Of a DNA stretch of 64,000 bases, positions 47,269 through 60,588 are shown in pieces. Location: positions 261,122 to 325,121 of the forward strand of contig JBBHKE010000838.1 in NCBI GenBank assembly GCA_037447655.1. Direction: 5' to 3'. Below the pieces are notes generated by a model. It was not told the DNA's origin, made no database searches, and saw only the letters and a list, made by a program, of their open reading frames with translations. The DNA comes from Zygnema cylindricum. Lineage: Eukaryota; Streptophyta; Zygnematophyceae; Zygnematales; Zygnemataceae. A program made the translations under genes and the position numbers. Every line of letters starts with the position of its first letter. The stretch's first letter is position 1.

Positions 47269-50200
47269 AAAATGATCACCTCAGATATAGAGACAATGGC
47301 GCTCAATCACCATTTTGGTGGTTTAAAGAGAGCAAACCGTCAATTTTTTGCGAGGTTGGTTGAAGTTAAGGTGACCAATAATGATGGTTACTGTGATGCC
47401 TTTTGTAAAGGTTCTTTTTAGAAGTATAAAATTTATTTTCAATTGTAATGCTCTACAATTCAACATTTTTATTCCAAGATATTGTTAAACTAACAAGTTT
47501 AGCTATCGACAATATAGAAACTCATGAAATTTGTAAACAATGGATGCAAGTACCGTCTATTCAAGAAAAGTAGGGCGGGTCAAACGACAATATAGAAACT
47601 CGTGAAATTTTAGATGAAGGGATACAAGTGTCGTCCATAAAATAAAAGTGGAGTGGGTCGAAAGACCACATTCTACATAATTTGGTAGATATATCATAGT
47701 GCCTCTTAAAGCTTTGTTGTCTTCTGTGAGTTTCCCATTAGAGCGATTAACATGTGAAGAGTTGGAAAGACTTAAAGAAAAACGGCGAGGTTTATAAATT
47801 ATAAGAGTGTGATGGAGACCAATGGATGAGGCCTTCATGCGTATTTACGTGTCATCAACAGGTGAGCGTAAAAGTACGATCAGCGTAAAAGTACGATCAA
47901 AATTCCTGTTAAGGCATTTCATTTTTATATGAGTTTTTTGCTAAAGTGATTAACATATTAAGAGTTGGAAAGATTTAAAGGAAATCGACAAGGTTTTTAA
48001 ATTAGAAAACAGTGATAGAGACAAATGGATCAAGTATTCATCTGTACTTATGTGCCACCAACAGGTGAGTGTAGGACTACCATACAATTAGTATTATTAA
48101 AATTTATTTGTTTTCGATGTCAAGGCCATAAAAAAATCACGTACATGCATGTCTCGACTGAGAGGTGAGCCGATTTTTTAATAGAGAGGGTGGCTACGAG
48201 ACGGTGGCTTTCACAAATGTTTTTTAGTGGATCGGTCAACATTTATCATGTTATTCGTGAATAGGTTATATATTAACAAATTCTACATTGCTCGAGGATT
48301 TGGTAACCATCACCCATCAATTGAGTAGGTTGAAAACGAAATTACGTTTCTTTGCGAGAGGATTTGATAATTGGCACTACCAATGAGGGTAAACGTAACG
48401 ACGACAAATGAGGGATCAAAGGTGATTTCATGAGATTAAAACGAGACTTCTTAAAGAATTAAAATTCCCTTTTTTGTGGATAATTTGAGATCTATAGACC
48501 AACTATCAAGTTTGAGGAAAATACAAATGTTGAAACGTATTGTCAAAAACACTCTAAAGGTCATCTTCAATAGAGTAACTACCAAATTCTGAAGAAGTAC
48601 GTAAAAGATGTGTTTCAATACCTTCACAAAATTTCATTGGTGAGGAGAAAAGGTTGTTTTTAGATCACAATGGGAGAAGACATGATAATTGATGAAGTTA
48701 GCTACCATTGTCGACTTGTTGTGAGCTTCCACGCCCATGACCCTTGTTCATTTTCTCACGTACAACTTTGCTCAGGAGTGTTTGAAAGCACTTACAAATA
48801 AGTTTAAAAAAGAAGTTCAATATAACAATTAATATGTGTGTTTGGATTTTGTCCAATGGAAAATAAATTCGAGTCAATTTATTGGCAATGCATAAAAAAA
48901 AAAAACAAATTCTTATCGATTAAATCCTAAACCACAACCAACGTGTTTTGATTTCAACTATGTGGCATGTTTGCAACATAACAAGCTCGTCCATGTGAAG
49001 ATTTTGTGCTTTGATAAAACAAAATGTTATTTTTATGAAAAATGGTTTCACATAGGTCCACATTGTTGTTATTAACTTGATGGCCAAGATTGAGATGGAA
49101 AAAAATATCGGAATGTTAGCCGCAATGGCGGTCGTTTTGGTGGTCGTGGTTTTTTTGATGGCTGTGGTTGTCGACGTGGTCGTCTCGTTAGCCAACAAAA
49201 TTATATGGGAAGTGGACAAGATGAAGCAGAAGAGGGTTAAAACGCTCAGGCTATCGCCTACATTAATCGATTAATTGACACACTAACCGGATGACAAATG
49301 ATAGGTTATTGATTCGAGGCGTCTCATCATATCTATACATATATGACAATATTTTATGATTTGCGACAATTAATTGTATCGAAACTAATCAATGTTAGAA
49401 GTGAGTAAATCATCGTTGTCGATAATGTAGAAAGTGTTCCCTTTGAACCTTTCAGATTTAACTATAACGATATGAAACTCATCACTTAAGCACGTTTGAT
49501 TCATGCATTTTTCTACTAGACAATTTTATAGGTTTTTTTAGTGTGCCTCAAATTCAACGCGTGAGCGGCTCTATGAAGGCACTTGGGGACTCATCGATTC
49601 AAATGGTAGACTTGTATAGAGTTATTTTTGGCAGACTATGGTTAATATACTTCTCATACAAGATAGTTTTGTAAATTTATTAAATGCGCCACGGATTCCA
49701 TGCGCGGGCGATAGTTTTTAGGTATTAGAAAATCATTGATTCAAATTGTAAATGCGTATAAATTTATTAATGATGAATCAGGATTAATGTACTTTTCATA
49801 CCGGACTATTTTTTTAATTTATTAAGCGTAACCCAGACTCAATGCGTGGGCGATATTATGTAAGTGCTTGGGGACTTCTTGATTCAAACTATAAATGCGT
49901 ATGAAGCTAATATCACTGAATAAGCAGTAACTAATACCATGCCAATTTGGCTCATTTGAAAATAAATCGAAAACCGATCTTTAACCATAAAGTTTTAGCA
50001 GTCAAATTTTATAATCAAAATTTGTTGATTTTGCACCATTGGTGTGTCATATGTCCGGGGTAATGCTAAAGCGAACTATAAAAACCGGAAGCGTAGGGGG
50101 TTTGTATTATCTATCGAAGAAATGTAAATATACACGAGGGGAAACGTCAAATGAGGTAGAATAGGAAGCCTCATTAAACCAACTAAATTCATTTTCGATA

Positions 50201-53200
50201 TAAAAATCCTCTCAAACTGATTTATATTGACTTGTGTCGACATTTAAAACGGAAGGTATTTAGGGAAATAGATATATTATGGTTATCATCAGTGATTTAT
50301 CCTGGATTTCATAGGTCGTCCTCTAAAAAAAATGAAAACTTTATAAAGAATGAAACGGGTGGTACGTCATTACAGATCGCCAACGCGTGAGGAAGTTGAA
50401 GTCAATCTGGTCACATAATAGAAGACGTTTTGATAGGAAAATGAAGTCAATCCGGTCAGATAAGGGACGACAATTTGCGGTGTTTGAGGGGTATTGTCGA
50501 GAATAGAGAAAAATGCATCAACTTCCAACACTTTATTCCTCAAAATATAATGGAGTGCTTTAGTGCAATATTTGGAAACTAATAAAAATGGTCAATGTAA
50601 ATGGTATATGGTTTCTATCAATAAATGTCTCTTGGTGAGATTATAATTGTAATTGGCATCTCAATTGAATTTTGGGTGAAAAAACATCCCATCAGTTATA
50701 AAACGGTAGAGATTTTTTTTCAGCACCTATGCATTCGGGCATGTCCCTCCGTAGTGTATTAAGCATCACAATATATGCGAGGAAGTCTTTCGGCAAAAAG
50801 TTGGTTTGGCAAGTTTGTTGGTTAGAGTTAAATTTGTTTACTAAATCAAGAATAACATTTTATCTCTTAGTGTTAACACCAGAATATCATGGATCTCAAA
50901 ATTTTGGAAGCTTTATTAGGAATATGCAGATTATGACAGCATCAAAGTCGAATAGGGAGCTTGATGTTTCAATAAAAAAAAATGTAAGAGTTAGAAAGAA
51001 TATTGAGTTTGCTCGAAAAATATATGATTGAAAAGAATAAAATTTTGAGAACTCCCACTACTTTAGTTCCACAGCTAAATAACAACAACTCCACTTATAA
51101 CAATCACTTCGTAAAAATGTTTCGGGCGACCCTCGATCATACATCGAAATAATAAATTAGTGTTATTTGAAATTCAGGTAGATGTCAAATTGCGAAAAAA
51201 AATACAATTCTATTTTCAAAAACAAAGCTTTTGCAAAAGTGTTTCTATTGACCGAGGAATATACGATTTACGCAAAATAGGTATTCAAAGCTATATTTTT
51301 TTGCAAAAGATTTCATTTAGGGGAAAAGGTTCATTATACGAAGACCTTGCACTAAACGCGAGGAGTTTATTATATGCAGATATATGCGTTTGTTGTGAAG
51401 TTTCACTCGTTAGGGATGATTGTCGCGATAGTCGCAGTTGGACAATAGTAGTCACCTGATGAACGTAAAGACAACATTTCTAAATGGTGATTTCGACGAG
51501 GATTCATAGATAAAGATTATGTAGTTTGTGGTGTTAGGAGAAAGAAAGCTATGTCGCTTTTAAAAATCGTTGCATAAACATTAACACGCTCCACAGACCT
51601 GGTGTCTTAAATTGTATAATGTGTTAACAAAATTTGGCTTCATCCCTAAAATTTAGAACTAAAGTTTTTTTTTAAATGAAAAAGAGAAAAATAAATCAAA
51701 TTTGTAGTTTAGGTTGACGATTATTATGTCTTTTGACAATGTAGAAAAAAATGACGAATAAAAGGCTATTTTGCATATTAATTTGAAGGTGACGGAGTTG
51801 AGAGACGTCCGTTACATTTTTGGAATTGATGTGATTCGTCATCCAAATGGCGACAGTAAACTCAACCACTTCTAGTTTTTCTGGAGAGGTGTTAAGTCAA
51901 ATTTGTATGATCGACACAAATCCTATTAGTTCTCCATTGAATTTGAAAGCTTCATGTCGCAAATGTGAGTCGTCGATTGACGTGCTATATGAAGAAGCTA
52001 TTAAGAGTTTAATGTAATTAGGCGTGGGCACTCGTCTGGATATTCGGTGGCTGTATCGATTGTAAGCTAATATTATTAAGAATCAAATTTTGTTAATTAA
52101 GAGGTTGTGAACCACGCGTTTCGTTACTTGTTTGCTATAGTAATATTAATTTATTATTTAATATCGAGTGGAATTGGAATAGAATGTTTAATGTGATGTA
52201 GAGTGGGGAGGCAACTGTGACTCGGAGAAGTTGACGTTAAGATACGTGCTCAACTTCTTTGAATCATCAATTTTATGGAGTTCGCGACTTCAACCAACTG
52301 TTTCCCAAAGTTTGACGATAGAGTGTGACGGCTGAATATATTACTTCGACTTCAACACATTTTCCTCTATGTTATGATATCGTATTTATTCCTCCGTTTT
52401 CATAGTTATTCTTATTCAATAAATAAAAGTTTCCTTTCGATCCTTTATGATGATAACATGCAGAAGGTTAAATTGAATAGAATATAAGGTATACAGTCAA
52501 TAATGTTAGCAGTGTTAGGAAAAAAATAATGTTGTTAATGTTAATGTAGGCAAGTTGATTTAACTTTAACAAAACATATACGCATTCCCATAGTGTTCCC
52601 GCAATATTCTTTAATCATATAGTCGACGCTGGAACATGTGAGACTAAGTTTGTGCAACTTTCCTAATTCTTCGAGACTTTCAATCAACGCGTCTTCGCGT
52701 TTTAACACCACTCATTTTCTCTTTTCGGCGTCGCTATGTGACACTGTTTTTGTACTTCAAGACGAATTTACGAGTGATTTACGTTTTACTACCTTTTGAT
52801 TAACGTAAATGGCACTAATTATTTATGTTGTGTATTGTGAAGTTTGTTATATTGATAAAATCGATAGTCGATTTATCGAACATCGAACAGTGAGAGGGCC
52901 AAATATATCGACCAGTGACTACCAAAAATAATTCCAATATAATTGTTTAGAGGTGGGGTCCGTACAACCATAGTATGACAATTTTTTTTTGGCAGACAAA
53001 CTTATAAAGGTATCGCTATAATTATATACCCGATAACACTTTGTGATATATCATAAGTCCATAGCGATGTTACCGTTCTAATAACCGGATCAATATATAG
53101 ATTATAGGTATGTCAAAAAAGATGCATATCGAATATTAGTAAGAGGCTCTCGATTAGAGGTCGCAATCGGGTACCCAAATCTGTAACCGATTTGTATCCG

Positions 53201-53692
53201 ACCGGCCATATCGGATGCCGAATGGATTCGGGTGGCAAATTCTGGGGGCTAGCTAGATTGGTTCGGGTGATTAAAATCAAACAAAGAAAATTCGGGTATG
53301 CAAAAAATGAAAAAAATTGAAGGTTTCGTTGGTACGTTCCACTACAATAATAGAGTACTGTAGAGTACAGTAGTGTCCATACTATCTAGCATTATTGTAC
53401 TTTGTACTATCGCTATCGTGGAAAGTATAAGAGCGTTGTTCTATTAGGCGGTCTCATTAAACTTCAAAAATTCGTTTACTGAAGCCATCGTTCCATTGTG
53501 TCAGGTCAGTAACCGACATTTTTTTTGCGTAGCAAACTTTGATTGGTTCACGTAATAGATGGATACGATTTTATAGATCTTCAAAGAATCTCTAACAACA
53601 AATTGTGACCACATATTTGTACCAGCGAAGGTAAAATGTGACTCGTACGACGTATTGAATAAAATTTGTACGGGCGGACGAAACTTATGAAA
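47269..53692. other. Gene-free, AT-rich stretch with degenerate tandem repeats and MITE remnants
   Basis: No gene is supported. Weak tandem duplications lie at 47508-47662 (two units of about 77 bp), around 47730-48075 (two diverged units of about 200 bp) and 49545-49940. Frames of about 100 codons at 50729-51031 and 51160-51459 carry no motif. At 52825-53150 there is a remnant of the 13069 MITE family, and at about 53155-53300 a remnant of the CAGAGGTCGC family. Confidence 0.45.
49545..49940. repeat. Three diverged tandem units of about 142 bp
   Basis: Landmarks recur in order: CAACGCGTGAG, CATGCGCGGGC and CAATGCGTGGGC begin the units; CATCGATTCAAAT, CATTGATTCAAAT and CTTGATTCAAAC follow; the first two units end in AATTTATTAA. 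The third unit is cut short. Confidence 0.7.
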
Positions 53693-53697
53693 TTCTA

Positions 53698-55092
53698 TGG
53701 GCTCCATTGCCACACATAATTCACAGATCCAAATAAGCTATAATGCCGACTCCAACTTTATATAAACCCAAATGATTGAACCCTTGACAATCAAAACCCC
53801 ATTACAACTTCACCCTTGTGAAATAAGACTTTCTGTGTGCTCAGTTCCACCACATAATGCAAAGTTAGAATATGAGTTTTGGATAACATTCCCCACTTTG
53901 AATTTCCCTTAAAAAATACGCCCACCTTAGCAGGCAAACACTCTAAACGATGCACTTTTGTGTAGCGTGGACTCCCATGAGTCAGCAACAAAAATAATCA
54001 CTGAATTTGGTCAATTGAGTTGATAGTTATGGCTGCTCAAAGTGAGATTTTTACACAAAGGGGGCTCTCACAGAGAGGCGACTACCTACCAAAAATTATA
54101 AGTCCTAAAACCCCTTATAACCCCTCTAGACAAATCAGATAATCGCACACTACATAATGTACATCTAAAGTACGTTAACCGTCGTACTTTATGTACGGAA
54201 TTACGCGGCACCACTCTCGGTTTGCCACGTGGTGAATAAGTCGTTGTCGTTCTGTCCCTTTGTTCTCAGGCATCCTATAGGATGATGCCACGAGTCATTT
54301 TGACTTGCCGAATTTATCTTTGTTGACTGTTGAATTTCAACGGTCGTCGTTCTGTGTTGACCGTTGAAATTATACGTCAACACAGAATGAATCATACGGG
54401 TGTACGAGGTACAAGGTACGGACCAATCATACGAATGTACCGTAAAAGAAAGTACAAGCGCCGAAGTAATTTCTGTATGGTCCTTGTACGACATCGCCAT
54501 AATGTGACATTTGTCACATCCGGAGTTGTCATCTTTCTTTCCGAATTTCGCGCGATCCTCAAGGAACTTGCCACGTGTCATTCGGAGTGGCGGTGCCCGA
54601 AAATGCCACGTTGCCCACTCCAGAATCTCGGCTCGCACCACGACCGTCGATTCAAATTGGAATTGTATCTGGACCGTCGAAACAAATGTCCGTACTATTT
54701 GTTTCGTGCGGCTTTTAAAGTACAGATGTTTTATGCCCTATAAACCGTAATCTAGTTAAATGAAAAACCGTATGAGTAACTATTTAAATATTTATCAAAC
54801 TTTATAAATTTAACACTAGTTCTAGACTAGACCGACAAAGCTAATGGCTACGGGATGTTAAACGGACGGTACGTACCAGGATCAAATCCTGTGTCCGTCA
54901 AATACCTTTTTAGGAAACTTACCATTATCTACTCCTATATCTTTGGATAGTTTACGCAGCCATAGCTCTAGCTCCCTCTTCTGCTTTGAGTGACTATAAC
55001 AAGTGTGGGGGCTTGGAGAAGGGAGTTAGAGGCATACTTCCTCTACTATTTATTATCCTAAAATAGACCTAAAAAATACTCAAATATCAACA
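53698..55092 (-). repeat. 3' LTR of X3
   Basis: On the - strand it starts TGTTGATATTTGAGTATTTT and ends ATAGAATTTCA, about 1395 bp. The AGTAC-centred hairpin is kept here in weakened form (about 54438-54476). Confidence 0.9.
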
Positions 55093-57105
55093 CTCCCCTT
55101 ATTTTCTAGTCTATTTTCCTTTCGACTCCCACACACATAAATAAACACTCCCTCCCACCCTTTTTTTTCTCTTTTTTTTCTCTTTTTTTTCTTTTTCTTT
55201 TCATAAAACTTTGAGAAAATACTCTCGTATTTGAAACAGTGCATTAGATGAACCGAAATAATTATTGCATCATACATTTTATTTAGCATCCCACTTTGCA
55301 TAAATTCGAGCAAAGATTTTATCCACCTCATCTTTTTCCCATCCACGCTTAATCTAATTTCCCTCTTGCAATTCAAACAACCAGCCCCATCTCTAATCTG
55401 CAACATACACCGAGATGCTAACCTTTTTAAACACACACCTTCATAAATGCCATCACTCCCATTAGTGATGTCAAATCCATTACCCCTCAAGTTTTTCTTT
55501 AAATCAAGAGTCCCAACTAAGTTCCTCATAAAAACTACATCTTCCGAACTCATAAATTTATCCATGATATTTACCCCATTTTCTGAACTTACCTCACTTT
55601 CTCCCATGGAATTCTTTCCAATATCACTTCTATTTTTATTCCCAAAAAATGTTTCTCCTCCCCTAAACCTTTCATTAAATATTCCTCTTCTCCCCTATCC
55701 TTTAAAACCCCCTTAGTTTTACTTCTCCCCTTTCCTCGGAATCCGTTGAAGTTTCCCTTTTCAACTAGTTTTATGTTTCCGAAATATCTATGAAATTATC
55801 TTCAGTGAATTTTATTTTTCACTTATAGATCCTAGGTCTAAATTTCTCATTTCTAAGTCATACACTCTACACTCCTTGACATCCTCAAGTACCTCCTCTC
55901 TCTTTACTTCCTTTATACATTCAAAAGCACACTTTTGCCTTCGTGGAATTTCTGTGTGCTTTTCACTCTTCTCTATACTACCAATGTTGAGAAGCTCTAA
56001 AATATCTTCATCCCCTTTCTCCTTTTCCTCTTCTTCCTCATTAACATTCCAAATTCTAAGTTCTTCCAAACAATGACACTCCTCCATGTAGTGACATGAG
56101 ATTCTACAAAAGAAGCAAACCCCTTATTTCAAAGCTCTACCTCTTTTTGTCTCCCACTTTTGCCACCAAAGTTCCGATAAGGTTTACCTTTATCTTTCTT
56201 CCTCTCATCACGCTTCCGCCAGCCACTATCATTCCTCTCATCAATCTTCCGCCACTGACCACCAACTGTCAAGGCATTCACCCTATCACGTCCCTTACGA
56301 AGCTCCAAAGTGCTTTCCCTCACAAGAATCACCCCATGGTAATGCTCTAAGTCCATGAGGAGCCTGCTCGAAGTCCATGAGGAGCCATCCATTTCATTCA
56401 GTTAATTATGTTTTTGTTCTCATCTGGGAGTTTCATGATTAGTGTGTTAATCAATCACTCATTAGATTCTACATACCCTACACTAGCAAACTCAACATAT
56501 AACGCAACAATATCATTGCAAAACTCTATCATGCTACCGCCTTTATAAACATAAGCCTCTATTTCTTGTTTAAGTAAATGTTGCCTCTGTAAAGTCTCAC
56601 TCTTATATAGTTGACTTAGTGTTTCCCAGATTTTTGAAGACTTTGTTAGATTTAAAAGAGTGATAGCTTTGGACTTAGACACATATCTAAGTATGAGGTG
56701 TTTTGCTATAGTGTTTTTATACTCCCAAATCTTTATATCATTTTCTTCAGTTTTTCGTACAGTTATAATCCCTATATGTTGAACTATAGTCGAGAGCCTA
56801 TCTCCCCTCATCATATGTGTTCATTTTCCCTTCTCCCCTTTTCCTCGTTCCATGGCAATGATTTTCCCTTCACCTTCCGTTGCATCTGAAATCCGGTTGA
56901 ATTTATGGGAAGCCCCAGATGAATCTTTGTAGTGAGTTCCACCAAAGCTCGGTGGCGTTCAACTCACTTGTCCCGAAACAATTCCCCACAAGTGTTTTTC
57001 GAAAAACAATCCCTCCATCGTAAACTTCTAATATGTGAAGCCTTTTCCATCAAACAGAGGCACCCTAGATGGTGGGCCCATAACCTGAAATTCTATAGGC
57101 TCCAT
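55093..57105 (-). pseudogene. X3 gag-like gene, several frameshifts
   Basis: The - strand starts ATGGAGCCTATAGAATTTCA at 57105 and shows KIWEYKNTIAKHLILRYVSK (about 56720), GKPYRNFGGKSGR (about 56160), a knuckle CFFCRISCHYMEEC and the C-terminal block GFDITNGSDGIYEGV, GAGCLNCKREIRLSVDGKK, a hydrophobic patch and a Lys-rich end. A segment before GFDIT differs from X1/X2. Frame breaks near 56455, 56390, 56129 and 55812 make it inactive. Confidence 0.85.
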
Positions 57106-58499
57106 TGCCACACAGAATTCGCAGATCCAAATAAGCTAATCTAGATAGTGTCGACTTCAACTTTATATAAACAAAAGTAATTAAACCCTTGACAATCAAA
57201 ACCCCATTACAACTTCACCCTTGTGAAATAAGACTTTCTGTGTGCTCAGTTCCACTAAAGAATGCAAAGTTAGTATATGAGTTTTGGATAACATTCCCCA
57301 CTTTGACCTTCCCTTAAAAAATGCAGCCAAATTGGTAGGCAAACACTCTGACCGACTACAGCACTGTGTAGCCTGGACTCCTTTGATTCCGCAACAAAAA
57401 TAATCACTGTATTTGGTCAAATGAGTTGATAGTTATAGCCGCTCAAAACGAGCCTTTTATACAAAGGGAGCTCTCACAGAGAGGCGGCTACCTACCAAAA
57501 CTTCTAAGTCTTAAAACCCCTTATAGTCCCTCTAGACTAATCATATTATCGCACACTATAATGTACATCTAAAGTACGTTAACCGTCGTACTTTAGGTAC
57601 GGAATTACGCGACACCACTCTCGGTCTGCCACGTGGCGAATAAGTCGTCGTCGTCTGTCCCTTTGTTCTCAGGCATCCTATAGAATGATGCCATGAGTCA
57701 TTTTGACTTGCCGAATTTATCTTTGTTGACCGTTGAATTTCAACGGTCGTCGTTCTGTGTTGACCGTTGAAATTATACGTCAACACGGAATCAATCATAC
57801 GACTGTACGAGGTACAAGGAACGGACCAATCATACGAATGTACCGTACAAGAAAGTACAGGCGCCGAAGTACTTTCTGTACGGTCCTTGTACGACATCGC
57901 TATAATGTGACATTTGTCACATCTAGAGTTGTCATCTTTCTTTCCGGATTTCGCGCGATCCTTTAGGAACTTGCCACGTGTTATCTGGAGTGGTTGTGTA
58001 CGAAAATGCCACGTCGCCCACTGTAGAATCTCGGCTCGCACCATGGCCGTTGATTAAAATTCGAATTTGTATGTGGATTGTCGTAACAAATGTCCGTACT
58101 ATTTGTTTCGTCCGGTACTTAAAGTACTGTTGTTTCTATGCCATATAACTGTAATCCAATTAAATGAAAAATCTGACGAATAACTTTTAAATTATCTATC
58201 AAACTTAATATGTCTTAGCACTAGATTTATACTAAACGGACAAAGCTAACGGCTACAGGATGTTGGACGCACGGTTGGTACCAGCATCAAATCTTGTGTC
58301 CGTCAAATACCTTTTTAGTAAACCTACCATTATCTATTCGTACCTCTTTGGAGATCTTAGGCAGCCATAGCTCTAGCTCCCTATCCAACCTTTCAGTGAA
58401 TACAACAAGTGTGGGGGCTTAGAGAATGGGAGACAGAGGCATACTGCCTCTACTATTTTTTATCCTAAAACATACTTAGAAAATACTCAAATATCAGCA
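57086..58499 (-). repeat. 5' LTR of X3
   Basis: On the - strand it starts TGCTGATATTTGAG and ends ATAGAATTTCA, about 1414 bp. The hairpin ACCGTACAAGAAAGTAC / GTACTTTCTGTACGGT is well kept, with a loop different from X1. Confidence 0.9.
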
Positions 58500-58504
58500 A
58501 CTTA

Positions 58505-59192
58505 AGATTTGTAAAAGCGTACGAAAATGTCAGAATGGTTAGTAGATGATAATAGGAGCGTGAAACAATATCCTTCGTCAAAGATTTTCTTGCAGCTTTC
58601 GTTGACCTCGCATCCTCCCTAGCGCAAGGCACATGTCATATGCGACGTGTAACCACTTGGTCGCGCGGTCATCGTGGAAATATGTTCACTTTTTTATGAG
58701 GCACGATGGTTTTCGTTCAGGCGCTTATAATTGACCTACTCTGGGTCACCTGTTGCGAACTGAAAGTGTCAGATGATGATGTATTCGATTATGCATCCGA
58801 CAGTCCACGTTTACGCCCATAAACGTGGAGAATTAAATTCCTCATTCAGTAGGTTTGTTTTTCTGACATTTTTTTCTTAAGTATGACATTGTACAAAACA
58901 TTACGACTTTCAGTAAACATCGACATTTTTCCCCTAATGGAACCTCACCCAAAGGGAGATGTACTACTAATGTTGTACTTATTAGGGTACGGGAAGGTAC
59001 GGGCAGGTACGGATACTCGTGAGAAATCGAGTTTTGGCTAACTTTTTTTTTCATAAAGGCGTATCGGGTGCTGGGTAGCAATATAGGAACGTACAATAAC
59101 TTGGCCGGATTTCGGGTGATCAGATTTGAAAAAAAAATGTTGGATTCGGGTTTCTGGAATTTTGACTCTTACAACCTCTCCTCTCGATAAAC
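58505..59192. other. Intergenic stretch; no gene
   Basis: No coding sequence is recognised. Around 58980-59160 there are GGTACGGGCAGGTACGG-like and TTCGGGTTTCTGGAATTTTG-like words, which recall the CAGAGGTCGC hAT-like family, but no clear ends. Confidence 0.4.
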
Positions 59193-59498
59193 CATAGTTC
59201 AAAAGTAGGTGAAAGTAGGCCCATACAATATGCCTATTGTATGCAAAACATACAATATGACCTTACGACCCATATTGTATTCGGACCTATTCGAACCAAT
59301 TTAAACATTTGGACCAAAAATTGGACCAATTAAAACATTCGAACCAAAAATATTCATTTACACCGTCAGATTTGGACGATTTGAAGTTCGCTGATCAATG
59401 TAGCGATCTAAGAAGATCACATGAATAGCCCATAACACAACTTACGATAAAGGCGCCGACCAAAGGCCTACCATAAAAACGCCTACTTTTGTTTATTG
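59193..59498. mobile_element. Short MITE copy of the CATAGTTCAAAAGTAGG family
   Basis: The left end CATAGTTCAAAAGTAGGTG and subterminal block CCATACAATATGCCTATTG match the copies at 15663 and 61247. The right end AACGCCTACTTTTG is recognisable but its last bases have changed. Confidence 0.7.
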
Positions 59499-59622
59499 GA
59501 TAAACAACACTGCTGTAATTAAACCGTCCCTATTTTATTGTAAAGAAAAGAATAGTTATATTTATTCTATTTTAAGCCTGATAGTGTTAATAACACTAAT
59601 AGTGATTCACGATGTATGTCCT

Positions 59623-60111
59623 CTACACCGCAAATCGTAATTAGAGTAAATTACTCTAATTCGGTCGCTCGAAATTTCGACTCTATCACATGAAATAGAA
59701 TAAATGATTCTATTTTTTTCATTATTCTATTGAAGGTGAATTTTAATTAGCGTTTTTAATTCTAATATAGGTTTGTATAAATAGTGTGGAGTACGGACTA
59801 CCTCCGACCGTGCAAAATTGTACTTTATTAAGTAAAAAAGTACAAATAATGATTTAATACAGGCCGTTACCATGTAACTGCGTTTTAACAAACCGCGTAT
59901 TGCAAACGTCCATAGTGACGATAAACTGTACGTTTTCCCAAATTCTGTACGAATACCTTTTTTACAGTAGGGGATATTAGCGTGCCAAATTAGAGTAAAC
60001 TTCATAGTTGAAACAGCTCTATCACATAAATTAGCGTTCATTACTCTAATTTTGTTTTTTAGTTTTTGTACTCTAAATTTTTCATTACTCTAATTACGAT
60101 TCGCGGTGTAG
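59623..60111. mobile_element. MITE with 27-bp inverted ends (CTACACCGCAAATCGTAATT...)
   Basis: The 27-base left end (59623-59649) is repeated in inverted form at 60085-60111 with one mismatch. The ends resemble the TACACCGTGAATCG family at 14557. The interior is AT-rich and non-coding. No target duplication was defined. Confidence 0.72.
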
Positions 60112-60165
60112 CGTCGAGATTCGACGCGAAAGGCGACTGGGAAGTACACCTTGAATCGTTATTAG

Positions 60166-60588
60166 TAGTGTTGGGTATCGGGTAAATTCATATCGCGATA
60201 ATTGCGATATTCGATATATCGAATATCGATCGAGCAGATTCCTCGATATATCGTACCGGGACCAACATAAATTATCGCGATATATATCGCAAAAAAATGG
60301 GTGTCCGTACAGTCATAGTACGGAAAATCGTACGGAAAATCGTACGGATATTTACCCCCCCCCCCCCCCCCCCCACTGAGCGGGGGGGGGGGGGGGGGGG
60401 GAAAAAAAAAAAAAAGAAAATTTTTTTTTTTTTTTTTTCGAGTTTTCGGCGATACGATATATTGGCGATATATTGCCGATATATCGCGATAATTTGGTTT
60501 TCGATATATCGAAGCGATATATCGATTATCGGGTACCTGAAATTCGATATATATCGAATATCGGCAAAGAGTCCTCGATACCCAACAC
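60166..60588. mobile_element. hAT-like MITE, 8-bp TSD GTTATTAG, with C20/G20 hairpin
   Basis: The ends are TAGTGTTGGGTATCGG and CGATACCCAACAC. GTTATTAG stands on both sides (60158-60165, 60589-60596). The 8-bp duplication and TAGTG end fit hAT. The interior is made of CGATATATCG-type palindromes and long homopolymers. The last two bases of the right end (TA) are missing. Confidence 0.82.
60355..60438. repeat. Homopolymer block: C20, 7 bp, G20, A-tract, T18
   Basis: C at 60355-60374, then ACTGAGC, then G at 60382-60401, A at 60402-60420 with one G, then T at 60421-60438. C/G and A/T runs each form a perfect hairpin. Exact run lengths may be affected by sequencing. Confidence 0.9.

Larger units (their letters stand above)
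53698..58499 (-). mobile_element. Element X3: older family X copy on the - strand, TSD ACTTA
   Basis: 5' LTR 57086-58499, primer site 57070-57084, interior to 55093, 3' LTR 53698-55092 with polypurine tract AAATAAGGGGAG next to it. ACTTA flanks both sides (53693-53697, 58500-58504). The LTRs differ from each other and from X1/X2 at many sites, so this is an older insertion. It shows that the family architecture, gag-only with a half-tRNA primer site, is stable over time. Confidence 0.94.

Noticed and set aside
59597-60164. One 568-bp MITE with TAATAGTGATTCACGATGTA ends
   Set aside because: Compared with the copy at 14557 these ends face outward. They are edges of two different neighbouring elements; the real pair inside is 59623-60111.
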